In this document: piece after piece, positions 11,298 through 22,720 of the stretch
Numbering within the stretch: position 1 is the stretch's first letter
How the letters are laid out: every line of letters begins with the position of its first letter
Source: Strigamia acuminata
Lineage: Eukaryota > Arthropoda > Chilopoda > Geophilomorpha > Linotaeniidae
Direction of reading: 5' to 3'
Assembly (NCBI GenBank): GCA_949358305.1
Contig: OX442320.1
Coordinates: 4,604,259 to 4,668,258, forward strand
Length of the DNA stretch: 64,000 bases
The notes under the pieces: model-generated
Databases searched by the model: none
The model's input: only the letters and a program-made list of their open reading frames with translations
What the model was told of the DNA's origin: nothing
Program-made: the position numbers and the translations under genes

Positions 11298-12150
11298 GGT
11301 TACGTCGGTTACGTCGGTTACGACGGTTACGTCGGTTACGACGGTTACGTCGGTTACGTCGGTTACGTCGGTTACGTCGGTTACGTCGGTTACGTCGGTT
11401 ACGTCGGTTACGTCGGTTACGTCGGTTACGTCGGTTACGTCGGTTACGTCGGTTACGTCGGTTACGTCGGTTACGTCGGTTACGTCGGTTACGTCGGTTA
11501 CGTCGGTTACGTCGGTTACGTCGGTTACGTCGGTTACGTCGGTTACGTCGGTTACGTCGGTTACGTCGGTTACGTCGGTTACGTCGGTTACGTCGGTTAC
11601 GTCGGTTACGTCGGTTACGTCGGTTACGTCGGTTACGTCGGTTACGTCGGTTACGTCGGTTACGTCGGTTACGTCGGTTACGTCGGTTACGTCGGTTACG
11701 TCGGTTACGTCGGTTACGTCGGTTACGTCGGTTACGTCGGTTACGTCGGTTACGTCGGTTACGTCGGTTACGTCGGTTACGTCGGTTACGTCGGTTACGT
11801 CGGTTACGTCGGTTACGTCGGTTACGTCGGTTACGTCGGTTACGTCGGTTACGTCGGTTACGTCGGTTACGTCGGTTACGTCGGTTACGTCGGTTACGTC
11901 GGTTACGTCGGTTACGTCGGTTACGTCGGTTACGTCGGTTACGTCGGTTACGTCGGTTACGTCGGTTACGTCGGTTACGTCGGTTACGTCGGTTACGTCG
12001 GTTACGTCGGTTACGTCGGTTACGTCGGTTACGTCGGTTACGTCGGTTACGTCGGTTACGTCGGTTACGTCGGTTACGTCGGTTACGTCGGTTACGTCGG
12101 TTACGTCGGTTACGTCGGTTACGTCGGTTACGTCGGTTACGTCGGTTACG
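11298..12150. repeat. 9-bp tandem array C, about 95 copies
   Basis: This array is 853 bp of GGTTACGTC. The same two GAC variants stand at the same places near the left edge as in array B. It is 108 bp (12 copies) shorter than B, so the two are duplicates that later changed in copy number. Confidence 0.97.
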
Positions 12151-15100
12151 CCAACGGGAATCGACTTTTTAGCGCATTTTATACGTCTTAAGCATGTTTT
12201 TGGCACTTTTTAAAATTTGTCAAAAAAGCAAAGGCTAATGTATGGAGAAATGGCCAAAAATTGAAAAAGTTCCAGAAACGTGCTGGTTAGACGTAAAATG
12301 AGCTGAAAAATCGATTCCCGTGTGCGCAATTTGCATATCTGGCACTGTTGCAGAGATATAAGCAAAAAACAGACTTTTTGAACAGAAAAAGTGGTGTATC
12401 TCTGCAACGGTGCCAGATATGCAAATTCCGCCAACGGGAATCGACTTTTTAGCGCATTTTATACGTCTTAAGCATGTTTTTGGCACTTTTTAAAATTTGT
12501 CAAAAAAGCAAAGGCTAATGTATGGAGAAATGGCCAAAAATTGAAAAAGTTCCAGAAACGTGCTGGTTAGACGTAAAATGAGCTGAAAAATCGATTCCCG
12601 TGTGCGCAATTTGCATATCTGGCACTGTTGCAGAGATATAAGCAAAAAACTGACTTTTTGAACAGAAAAAGTGGTGTATCTCTGCAACGGTGCCAGATAT
12701 GCAAATTCCGCCAACGGGAATCGACTTTTTAGCTCATTTTACATGTCTTAAGCATGTTTTTGGCACTTTTTAAAATTTGTCAAAAAAGCAAAGGCTAATG
12801 TATGGAGAAATGGCCAAAAATTGAAAAAGTTCCAGAAACGTGCTGGTTAGACGTAAAATGAGCTGAAAAATCGATTCCCGTGTGCGCAATTTGCATATCT
12901 GGCACTGTTGCAGAGATATAAGCAAAAAACTGACTTTTTGAACAGAAAAAGTGGTGTATCTCTGCAACGGTGCCAGATATGCAAATTCCGCCAACGGGAA
13001 TCGACTTTTTAGCTCATTTTACATGTCTTAAGCATGTTTTTGGCACTTTTTAAAATTTGTCAAAAAAGCAAAGGCTAATGTATGGAGAAATGGCCAAAAA
13101 TTGAAAAAGTTCCAGAAACGTGCTGGTTAGACGTAAAATGAGCTGAAAAATCGATTCCCGTGTGCGCAATTTGCATATCTGGCACTGTTGCAGAGATATA
13201 AGCAAAAAACAGACTTTTTGAACAGAAAAAGTGGTGTATCTCTGCAACGGTGCCAGATATGCAAATTCCGCCAACGGGAATCGACTTTTTAGCTCATTTT
13301 ACATGTCTTAAGCATGTTTTTGGCACTTTTTAAAATTTGTCAAAAAAGCAAAGGCTAATGTATGGAGAAATGGCCAAAAATTGAAAAAGTTCCAGAAACG
13401 TGCTGGTTAGACGTAAAATGAGCTGAAAAATCGATTCCCGTGTGCGCAATTTGCATATCTGGCACTGTTGCAGAGATATAAGCAAAAAACTGACTTTTTG
13501 AACAGAAAAAGTGGTGTATCTCTGCAACGGTGCCAGATATGCAAATTCCGCCAACGGGAATCGACTTTTTAGCTCATTTTACATGTCTTAAGCATGTTTT
13601 TGGCACTTTTTAAAATTTGTCAAAAAAGCAAAGGCTAATGTATGGAGAAATGGCCAAAAATTGAAAAAGTTCCAGAAACGTGCTGGTTAGACGTAAAATG
13701 AGCTGAAAAATCGATTCCCGTGTGCGCAATTTGCATATCTGGCACTGTTGCAGAGATATAAGCAAAAAACTGACTTTTTGAACAGAAAAAGTGGTGTATC
13801 TCTGCAACGGTGCCAGATATGCAAATTCCGCCAACGGGAATCGACTTTTTAGCTCATTTTACATGTCTTAAGCATGTTTTTGGCACTTTTTAAAATTTGT
13901 CAAAAAAGCAAAGGCTAATGTATGGAGAAATGGCCAAAAATTGAAAAAGTTCCAGAAACGTGCTGGTTAGACGTAAAATGAGCTGAAAAATCGATTCCCG
14001 TGTGCGCAATTTGCATATCTGGCACTGTTGCAGAGATATAAGCAAAAAACTGACTTTTTGAACAGAAAAAGTGGTGTATCTCTGCAACGGTGCCAGATAT
14101 GCAAATTCCGCCAACGGGAATCGACTTTTTAGCTCATTTTACATGTCTTAAGCATGTTTTTGGCACTTTTTAAAATTTGTCAAAAAAGCAAAGGCTAATG
14201 TATGGAGAAATGGCCAAAAATTGAAAAAGTTCCAGAAACGTGCTGGTTAGACGTAAAATGAGCTGAAAAATCGATTCCCGTGTGCGCAATTTGCATATCT
14301 GGCACTGTTGCAGAGATATAAGCAAAAAACTGACTTTTTGAACAGAAAAAGTGGTGTATCTCTGCAACGGTGCCAGATATGCAAATTCCGCCAACGGGAA
14401 TCGACTTTTTAGCTCATTTTACATGTCTTAAGCATGTTTTTGGCACTTTTTAAAATTTGTCAAAAAAGCAAAGGCTAATGTATGGAGAAATGGCCAAAAA
14501 TTGAAAAAGTTCCAGAAACGTGCTGGTTAGACGTAAAATGAGCTGAAAAATCGATTCCCGTGTGCGCAATTTGCATATCTGGCACTGTTGCAGAGATATA
14601 AGCAAAAAACTGACTTTTTGAACAGAAAAAGTGGTGTATCTCTGCAACGGTGCCAGATATGCAAATTCCGCCAACGGGAATCGACTTTTTAGCTCATTTT
14701 ACATGTCTTAAGCATGTTTTTGGCACTTTTTAAAATTTGTCAAAAAAGCAAAGGCTAATGTATGGAGAAATGGCCAAAAATTGAAAAAGTTCCAGAAACG
14801 TGCTGGTTAGACGTAAAATGAGCTGAAAAATCGATTCCCGTGTGCGCAATTTGCATATCTGGCACTGTTGCAGAGATATAAGCAAAAAACAGACTTTTTG
14901 AACAGAAAAAGTGGTGTATCTCTGCAACGGTGCCAGATATGCAAATTCCGCCAACGGGAATCGACTTTTTAGCTCATTTTACATGTCTTAAGCATGTTTT
15001 TGGCACTTTTTAAAATTTGTCAAAAAAGCAAAGGCTAATGTATGGAGAAATGGCCAAAAATTGAAAAAGTTCCAGAAACGTGCTGGTTAGACGTAAAATG

Positions 15101-15441
15101 AGCTGAAAAATCGATTCCCGTGTGCGCAATTTGCATATCTGGCACTGTTGCAGAGATATAAGCAAAAAACAGACTTTTTGAACAGAAAAAGTGGTGTATC
15201 TCTGCAACGGTGCCAGATATGCAAATTCCGCCAACGGGAATCGACTTTTTAGCTCATTTTACATGTCTTAAGCATGTTTTTGGCACTTTTTAAAATTTGT
15301 CAAAAAAGCAAAGGCTAATGTATGGAGAAATGGCCAAAAATTGAAAAAGTTCCAGAAACGTGCTGGTTAGACGTAAAATGAGCTGAAAAATCGATTCCCG
15401 TGTGCGCAATTTGCATATCTGGCACTGTTGCAGAGATATAA
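12151..15441. repeat. 280-bp satellite array, 11 full monomers plus 1 partial
   Basis: Monomers start every 280 bp from 12151 to 15231. The first two are of the type AGCGCATTTTATACG. From 12711 onward all read AGCTCATTTTACATG, a second subfamily. A further A/T variant (AAACAGAC or AAACTGAC in the hairpin loop) alternates irregularly. The last monomer stops at 15441, at the end of its left hairpin arm. Confidence 0.95.
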
Positions 15442-15790
15442 CCTTTTCGCGGATTGGCTTCCGCGAAATCCGCATTTCGGGGGCGACTATTCTGGGGATT
15501 CCGGGTGGACCAAACTCTTCCGGAAAATGTCCGGGGTGGTGTTGGGAGTGTCAATAGACTGTTTTGTGTCAAGGTTGTCAATTTTCATGTGAGTATTGGA
15601 AGGTTCATTTCTGCACATTCTCATGTATTTTTTTTCACAGGAGCGACAAGGAGCGATGAAGCGGGATCGAGCGAGAGTGGGTAAAATAAACTGGTTTACG
15701 TCTCCAATGCGCGTTCAAGATGGAATACGAACTCGGAATCGACTCCAACACGCGTTCGCGTGACATACGGACGCATTCACGACCCAGATC
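15442..15790 (+). repeat. Conserved repeated block, copy 1, with possible 52-nt intron
   Basis: This block (from CCTTTTCGCGG) recurs at 19162 and 24552 in the same orientation with scattered differences. It contains GC-rich short dyads. A GTGAGT at 15589 is followed by a pyrimidine run and CACAG ending at 15640, shaped like a short insect intron; the other copies keep the signals as GTAAGT...CACAG. No long ORF crosses it after splicing, so it may be a non-coding exon or the remnant of a mobile element. Confidence 0.5.
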
Positions 15791-15794
15791 AAAA

Positions 15795-16700
15795 AATGAT
15801 CTCGTATTCGACTCGCTTTCTAGTCGAGTACGAATTTTGCCCTTCTTCAACGCGAAATCGTATTCGACTCGTTTTCGAGTCGAATGCGAATTTTGCCCTT
15901 CTTCAACGCGAAATCGTATTCGACTCGTTTTCTAGTCGAGTACGAGTTTTGCCCTTCTTCAACGCGAAATCGTATTCGACTCGTTTTCGAGTCGAATGCG
16001 AATTTTGCCCTTCTTCAACGCGAAATCGTATTCGACTCGTTTTCGAGTCGAGTACGAGTTTTGCCCTTCTTCAACGAGAAATCGTATTCGACTCGTTTTC
16101 GAGTCGAGTACGAGTTTTGCCCTTCTTCAACGCGAAATCGTATTCGACTCGTTTTCGAGTCGAATGCGAATTTTGCCCTTCTTCAACGCGAAATCGTATT
16201 CGACTCGTTTTCGAGTCGAGTACGAGTTTTGCCCTTCTTCAACGCGAAATCGTATTCGACTCGTTTTCGAGTCGAGTACGAGTTTTGCCCTTCTTCAACG
16301 CGAAATCGTATTCGACTCGTTTTCGAGTCGAATGCGAATTCGTATTCGACTCGTTTTCGAGTCGAATGCGAATTTTGCCCTTCTTCAACGCGAAATCGTA
16401 TTCGACTCGTTTTCGAGTCGAGTACGAGTTTTGCCCTTCTTCAACGCGAAATCGTATTCGACTCGTTTTCGAGTCGAGTACGAGTTTTGCCCTTCTTCAA
16501 CGCGAAATCGTATTCGACTCGTTTTCGAGTCGAATGCGAATTCGTATTCGACTCGTTTTCGAGTCGAATGCGAATTTTGCCCTTCTTCAACGCGAAATCG
16601 TATTCGACTCGTTTTCGAGTCGAGTACGAATTTTGCCCTTCTTCAACGCGAAATCGTATTCGACTCGTTTTCGAGTCGAATGCGAATTCGTATTCGATTC
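15795..16700. repeat. 56-bp palindromic tandem array (forward)
   Basis: About 16 copies of a 56-bp unit are present, each holding an inverted repeat (TTCGACTCG-TTTT-CGAGTCGA) followed by a linker with TTGCCCTTCTTCAACGCG. Some units are shortened to about 30 bp by loss of the linker. Units differ by GAGT/GAAT in the right arm. Long ORFs in all frames here (up to 379 aa) reflect the lack of stop triplets in the unit, not genes. Confidence 0.93.
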
Positions 16701-16732
16701 GAATACGATTCGAATTCGATTCGAATACGAAT

Positions 16733-17329
16733 ACGATCAAAATACGAACTCGTAACAACTCGAATACGATGACCCGTTACCGGACTTTGACTCGTACGAC
16801 TCGTATTCGAGATGTATTCGAGATGTATTCGAATCGTATTCGAGTCGCATTCGAGATGGTCGATGATTTCCACTCGCTCATATACGCGTTGTATACGAGC
16901 TCGTATTTTGATCGTAATCGTAAACGAATCGTTTACAAGTCGTATACAAGTTGTATACGACGTGTATACACCTCGTATACGAACGAAGTTTGGAAAATCC
17001 ACCGGATACTTACTACGACATGAAAACACATAGTAGTCACATACGTCTTATTTGGAAATTGTGTTTTCACAAACTTCGTTCGTATACGAGGTGTATACAC
17101 GTCGTATACAACTTGTATACAACTTGTAAACGATTCGTTTACGATTACGATCAAAATACGAGCTCGTATACAACGCGTATATGAGCGAGTGGAAATCATC
17201 GACCATCTCGAATGCGACTCGAATACGATTCGAATACATCTCGAATACATCTCGAATACGAGTCGTACGAGTCAAAGTCCGGTAACGGGTCATCGTATTC
17301 GAGTTGTTACGAGTTCGTATTTTGATCGT
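16733..17329. repeat. Large palindrome P1, ~260-bp arms
   Basis: Arms at about 16733-16991 and 17068-17329 are reverse complements with few mismatches. The ~76-bp spacer (16992-17067) starts GGAAAATCCACCGG. The arms are themselves built from short dyads such as CGTATACG, TCGTATACGA and TCGAATACGA, so there are palindromes at several scales. Confidence 0.88.
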
Positions 17330-17429
17330 GCAATTACGTGACGTGGCACGTTGCTGTTACGTGACGCGATAGCCAGTATTTAAGCAGGGGATTCCATCAT
17401 CGTTTACACAAATGCGCATTGCAACGTGG

Positions 17430-18240
17430 AGGCGCATTCGAGTCCTTTTCCCAAGCGAAATCGTATTCGATTCGCTTTCGAATCGAATACGAGTTTTGTC
17501 CTTTTTCAACGCGAAATCGTATTCGATTCGCTTTCGAATCGTATACGAGATGGTCGATGATTTTTGTTTCCCGGACTTTGATTCGTATTCGAGTTGTTAC
17601 GAGTTCGTATTTTGATCGTATTCGTATTCGAATCGAATTCGAATCGTATTCGAATCGAATACGAATCGAATTCGAGTCGTATTCGAGATGGTCGATGATT
17701 TCCACTCGCTCGTATACGCGTTGTATACGAGCTCGTATTTTGATCGTAATCGTAAACAAATCGTTTACAAGTCGTATACAAGTTGTATACGACGTGTATA
17801 CACCTCGTATACGAACGAAGTTTGTGAAAACACAATTTCCAAATAAGACGTATGTGACTACTATGTGTTTTCATGTCGTAGTAAGTATCCGGTGGATTTT
17901 CCAAACTTCGTTCGTATACGAGGTGTATACACGTCGTATACAACTTGTATACGACTTGTAAACGATTCGTTTACGATTACGATCAAAATACGAGCTCGTA
18001 TACAACGCGTATACGAGCGAGTGGAAATCATCGACCATCTCGAATACGACTCGAATTCGATTCGTATTCGATTCGAATACGATTCGAATTCGATTCGAAT
18101 ACGAATACGATCGAAATACGAACTCGTAACAACTCGAATACGAATCAAAGTCCGGGAAACAAAAATCGACCATCTCGTATACGATTCGAAAGCGAATCGA
18201 ATACGATTTCGCGTTGAAGAAGGGCAAAACTCGTACTCGA
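17430..18240. repeat. Large palindrome P2 (unit 1)
   Basis: Arms at about 17430-17824 and 17902-18240 are reverse complements. The spacer 17825-17902 is the exact reverse complement of the P1 spacer, so the central piece is flipped relative to P1. The arms contain runs of TCGAATCGAATACGA-type dyads. Confidence 0.85.
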
Positions 18241-18835
18241 CTCGAAAACGAGTCGAATACGATTTCGCGTTGAAGAAGGGCAAAACTCGTACTCGACTCG
18301 AAAACGAGTCGAATACGATTTCGCGTTGAAGAAGGGCAAAATTCGTACTCGACTCGAAAACGAGTCGAATACGATTTCGCGTTGAAGAAGGGCAAAACTC
18401 GTACTCGACTCGAAAACGAGTCGAATACGATTTCGCGTTGAAGAAGGGCAAAACTCGTACTCGACTCGAAAACGAGTCGAATACGATTTCGCGTTGAAGA
18501 AGGGCAAAATTCGTACTCGACTCGAAAACGAGTCGAATACGATTTCGCGTTGAAGAAGGACAAAATTCGCATTCGACTCGAAAACGAGTCGAATACGAAT
18601 TCGCATTCGACTCGAAAACGAGTCGAATACGATTTCGCGTTGAAGAAGGGCAAAATTCGCATTCGACTCGAAAACGAGTCGAATACGATTTCGCGTTGAA
18701 GAAGGGCAAAATTCGTACTCGACTAGAAAGCGAGTCGAATACGATTTCGCGTTGAAGAAGGGCAAAATTCGTACTCGACTAGAAAGCGAGTCGAATACGA
18801 TTTCGCGTTGAAAAAGGGAAAAACTCGTACGCGAT
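18185..18835. repeat. 56-bp palindromic tandem array (inverted, unit 1)
   Basis: About 12 copies of the 56-bp unit stand in the orientation opposite to 15795-16700. The two arrays therefore form outer inverted arms around P1 and P2. The same array recurs at 23575-24225 in unit 2. Confidence 0.9.
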
Positions 18836-19161
18836 TCAGTGAAACTAAATTTACATGTGCGCGTTGACGCGCGCGATTCGTGTGTTCTACGTGAGTAAAT
18901 AGAGTGCGCGTCACATATGAATACAAAATGTCGACCATGCGTCGCCACGATGCCAGTGGACGAATTCTGCGAATTCGTGCAAACGCAGAAAGTTAAAAAT
19001 ATTCAAATTTGACGCCCACGATGACTCGTTCGTAGTAGACGCCTCCACAACTGCTTTTGAAAAGAATTTGATAAATGTTTGGAAATAATATTTAGGATTT
19101 TCTTTAATCATATCAGGAAACTGAAAACAGAAATAAAGTTTATACATTGGAAATTTTTTAT
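18836..19161. other. Unique spacer inside the 5390-bp unit
   Basis: About 325 bp lie between the inverted 56-bp array and the conserved block. They include GCGCGTTGACGCGCGCG (about 18859-18875), an AT-rich tail and a short ORF on the minus strand that shows no recognisable domain. No gene is seen. Confidence 0.6.
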
Positions 19162-19540
19162 CCTTTTCGCGGATTGGCGTCCGCGAAATCCGCATTTCGG
19201 GGGAGACTATTCTGCGGATTCCGGGTGGACCAAACTCTTCCGAAAAATGTCCGGGGTGGTGTTGGGAGTGTCGATAGACTGTTTTGTGTCAAGGTTGCCA
19301 ATTTTCATGTAAGTATTGGAAGGTTCATTTCTGTGCATTCTCATATATTTTTTTTCACAGGAGCAATGAGGCGCGATAAAGGGGGATCAAGCGAGAGTGA
19401 AAAAGATAAACTTGTTTACGTCTCAAATGCGCGTTCGCGATGGAATACGAACTTGGAATCGACTCCAATACGCGTTCGCGTCGCATACGAACGCATTTAC
19501 AACTCGTTTTCGACTTTGATTAAAAAGGAACAAATATGAT
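19162..19540 (+). repeat. Conserved repeated block, copy 2, with possible 52-nt intron
   Basis: This is a direct copy of 15442-15790. Intron-like signals are GTAAGT at 19309 and CACAG ending at 19360, 52 nt apart. It recurs at 24552-24930 (intron-like 24699-24750). Confidence 0.5.
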
Positions 19541-22500
19541 TAAAAATCAACAAAAATATACAAAACTTGATAAGAAATGTATAAACATTGATTAGAAATC
19601 GACAAAAATCGACTGAAATCTGACAATAATCGAATAAAATCGGACAATAATCAATTCAGAATGACAAATAACAATTACAATTGGTAAAAATTGACCAAAA
19701 ATACAGAAAAATCGATTAAAAACCAGCAAAAACAAACAGAAAACGATTAAATCAATTAAAAATCAACAAATAACCAAAATTGCCCTCAACACACCCCAAC
19801 AACCTTCCACCACTCAAATTACACCGGAAAAAAACAAATTCAAACCGAAAAATCAACAAAGAATGCCAAAAAAAATATTGCAAACAAAGAGATAAGATCA
19901 ATTCTCGAGGCAAATTCTCACCACAAAACAACGCATCGCCGCCGACATCAACTTTTTAAATTTGAGAAACTCGCGTTTTTACGTGTACCGGTGCAGTACC
20001 GGGACCGCGGTACTTGTACTGCGGTATACATTTAAGTGTACAGTGCACAACACTACTGTTTATTTTTAATGATCCAATAAATAAAATTTGAAACAAAGTT
20101 GAGTGGAATTGTACGTTTCTCGTATATTAAAGTTTTTATTTTTTAATTTTTTTTGTTCCATACTAGAATGGCGATTCGATACTTTTGTAGCTCGAATTCA
20201 CTGATATAAACGTGGTCGGTTTTCATCACGCGTCAATGCGCTCGTGCAATAGTATAGGCGCGCATGGCTTGATGCGCACAAAACTTGCAAAACTTGCACG
20301 GAATTTGGTCAATTTTTGACAAATTTCAGCAGATTTTTGCCTATATTTGACAAATTTCCACTGATTTTTGACAATATTTGACCCAACAACTGCGCCACGT
20401 TCCAGGCGCCGGTTTAGGCATTTTAGACCCGTTTTAGACCGTTTTAGATGGCGAAAACGTTCTCTCCATCATTTTCTACCCCTGGGTGAGGTTTTCAGCG
20501 TTCATGATTGATGAAAAAGCTGTTTTCTAACTAGCTGTCCCATTGCTAGTTTTGGCGTCAGGTTTTAGCAACCTTCCGATCCGACTCTGTCGTCTGCACG
20601 ACCTCCAAGACTGTTTTAGGGTTAATTTGAGTCAAATAATTCATTCTGGGGGTTGTTTTGGGTTTTTTACAAGTGTGTTTTTGTAGTTTTTATTGGTTTC
20701 AAACATTGTCAATTCTTTATACAAGTGTAACTTTCATTTCTCTGTATTTTGAGAACTTTGCATTGCAGCAAAGTTCATTTCTTGCCCCTTAATTATTGTG
20801 TAATTGTTGGTTTTGAAGCCCGTTTTTTAACAATAACTTTATTTGAAGTGCCTATTGTTTCAGGCACGTGCTTCCACGTGCCTTTTATTGTTGAGCAATT
20901 TCTTGGGCAGTTGCGCTCCTGTTGCTAGCATTGCCGCGCGTTCTCCGCGCGCGTACTCGCGTTTCGCATCACACACATTCGGATTCGATGGCCTATCGCG
21001 GCGGCACATTGTGTGGCATAGCGCGGCACGTTGCAATTGCTAATGCTACGGTCGACGGCGATTCGCATGCGCTATCCGCTGCATCAAACCCCAAATACCG
21101 ATAAAAAATCGCTGAAAACACTAATCCCGACCCAAAAACCGCCAAAATTACCCTCAACACACGCAACAACCTTCCACCACTTAAATTACACCGGAAAAAA
21201 ACAATTTCAAACCGAAAAATCAACAAAAAAGGCCAAAAAAATATTGCAAACAAAGAGAAAAGATCAATTATCGAGGCAAATCCCCACCACAAAACAACGC
21301 ATCGCCGGTATACACTTAAGCGTACAGTGCACAACACTACTGTTTATTTTCAATGATCCAATAAATAAAATTTGAAACAAAGTTGAGTGGAATTGTACGT
21401 TTCTTGTATATTAAAGTTTTTATTTTGTTTGTTTACACTTAATTTTTTTTTTCCATCATAGAATGGCGACTCGATACTTTTGTAGCTCGAATTCACTTCG
21501 TAAACGTGGTCGGTGTTCATCACGCGTCAATGCGCTCGTGCAATAGTATAGGCGCGCATACGATTTGATGCGCGCAAAACTTGCAAAACTTGCACGGAAT
21601 TTGGGCAATTTTTGACAAATTTCAGCAGATTTTTGCCTGTATTTGACAAATTTCAGAAGATTTTTGCCTATATTTGACAAATTTCAGAAGATTTCCTCAA
21701 TCCTCAAACATTTGCTGAAATTTCTCATAAAATTTCTAAAATTAATTGAAATTTGTCTGAAATTTGTCTGGAATTTGTCAAATATTGTCAAAAATCCGTG
21801 GAAATTTGTCAAATACTGGCAAAAATCCATGTAAATTTGTCAAAAATTGCCATAATTCGGTGCAAATTGTGTTAGATATTGGAAAAATTTATTTTAACGC
21901 TTCCAACGCGCCAGTAAATCGCGCGTGCACACGCATGGATTTTTCGTCATAGTTGGATGCGCGCAAACCTCACGTAACTTGCGCCAAAATTTGGCAATTT
22001 TTGACAAATTTCAGCAGATTTTTGCCAGTATTTGACAAATTTCCACTGATTTTTGACAATATTTGACCCAACAACTGCGCCACGTTCCAGGCGCCGGTTT
22101 AGGCATTTTAGACCCGTTTTAGACCGTTTTAGATGGCGAAAACGTTCTCTCCATCATTTTCTACCCCTGGGTGAGGTTTTCAGCGTTCATGATTGATGAA
22201 AAAGCTGTTTTCTAACTAGCTGTCCCATTGCTAGTTTTGGCGTCAGGTTTTAGCAACCTTCCGATCCGACTCTGTCGTCTGCACGACCTCCAAGACTGTT
22301 TTAGGGTTAATTTGAGTCAAATAATTCATTCTGGGGGTTGTTTTGGGTTTTTTACAAGTGTGTTTTTGTAGTTTTTATTGGTTTCAAACATTGTCAATTC
22401 TTTATACAAGTGTAACTTTCATTTCTCTGTATTTTGAGAACTTTGCATTGCAGCAAAGTTCATTTCTTGCCCCTTAATTATTGTGTAATTGTTGGTTTTC

Positions 22501-22720
22501 AAGCCCGTTTTTTAACAATAACTTTATTTGAAGTGCCTATTGTTTCAGGCACGTGCTTCCACGTGCCTTTTATTGTTGAGCAATTTCTTGGGCAGTTGCG
22601 CTCCTGTTGCTAGCATTGCCGCGCGTTCTCCGCGCGTGTACTCGCGCGTTTCGCATCACACACATTCGGGTTCGATGGCCTATCGCGGCGGCACATTGTG
22701 TGGCATAGCGCGGCACGTTG
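19541..22720. repeat. Internal A-B-A'-B' repeats of unit 1
   Basis: After an A-rich stretch, segment A (about 19770-20330) recurs diverged at about 21130-21640, and segment B (about 20370-21030) recurs at about 22055-22715, 1685 bp on. Segment A carries an 80-bp GC-rich extra (about 19940-20020, rich in GGTACC-like dyads) missing from A'. Segment A' is followed by near-tandem TTTGACAAATTTCAG motifs that turn into their reverse complement near 21700-21850. No coding region is recognised; the same layout repeats in unit 2. Confidence 0.75.

Larger units (their letters stand above)
17331..22720. repeat. 5390-bp tandem duplication, unit 1
   Basis: The unit begins CAATTACGTGACGTGG and recurs exactly 5390 bp later. 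Its contents in order are: a lead-in with TATTTAAG; palindrome P2; an inverted 56-bp array; a unique stretch (18836-19161); a copy of the 15442 block; A-rich sequence; and two rounds of an internal A-B repeat. No credible protein gene is present. Confidence 0.95.

Noticed and set aside
4985-12150. Telomeric repeat
   Set aside because: GGTTACGTC is not the TTAGG type known for insects, and the arrays are internal, bounded on both sides by satellite or transposon DNA.
6364-15475. Many identical 65-83 aa minus-strand ORFs
   Set aside because: They recur only because the satellite monomers are identical, and they are interrupted wherever the monomer is; no domain is present.
15795-18835. CRISPR-like array
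   Set aside because: The linkers between palindromes are themselves repeated, so there are no unique spacers, no cas genes are present, and the DNA is eukaryotic.
15760-18948. ORFs of 250-380 aa in the 56-bp arrays
   Set aside because: The repeat lacks stops in all frames and 56 is not a multiple of 3, so the peptides cycle through frames; they are low-complexity by-products.
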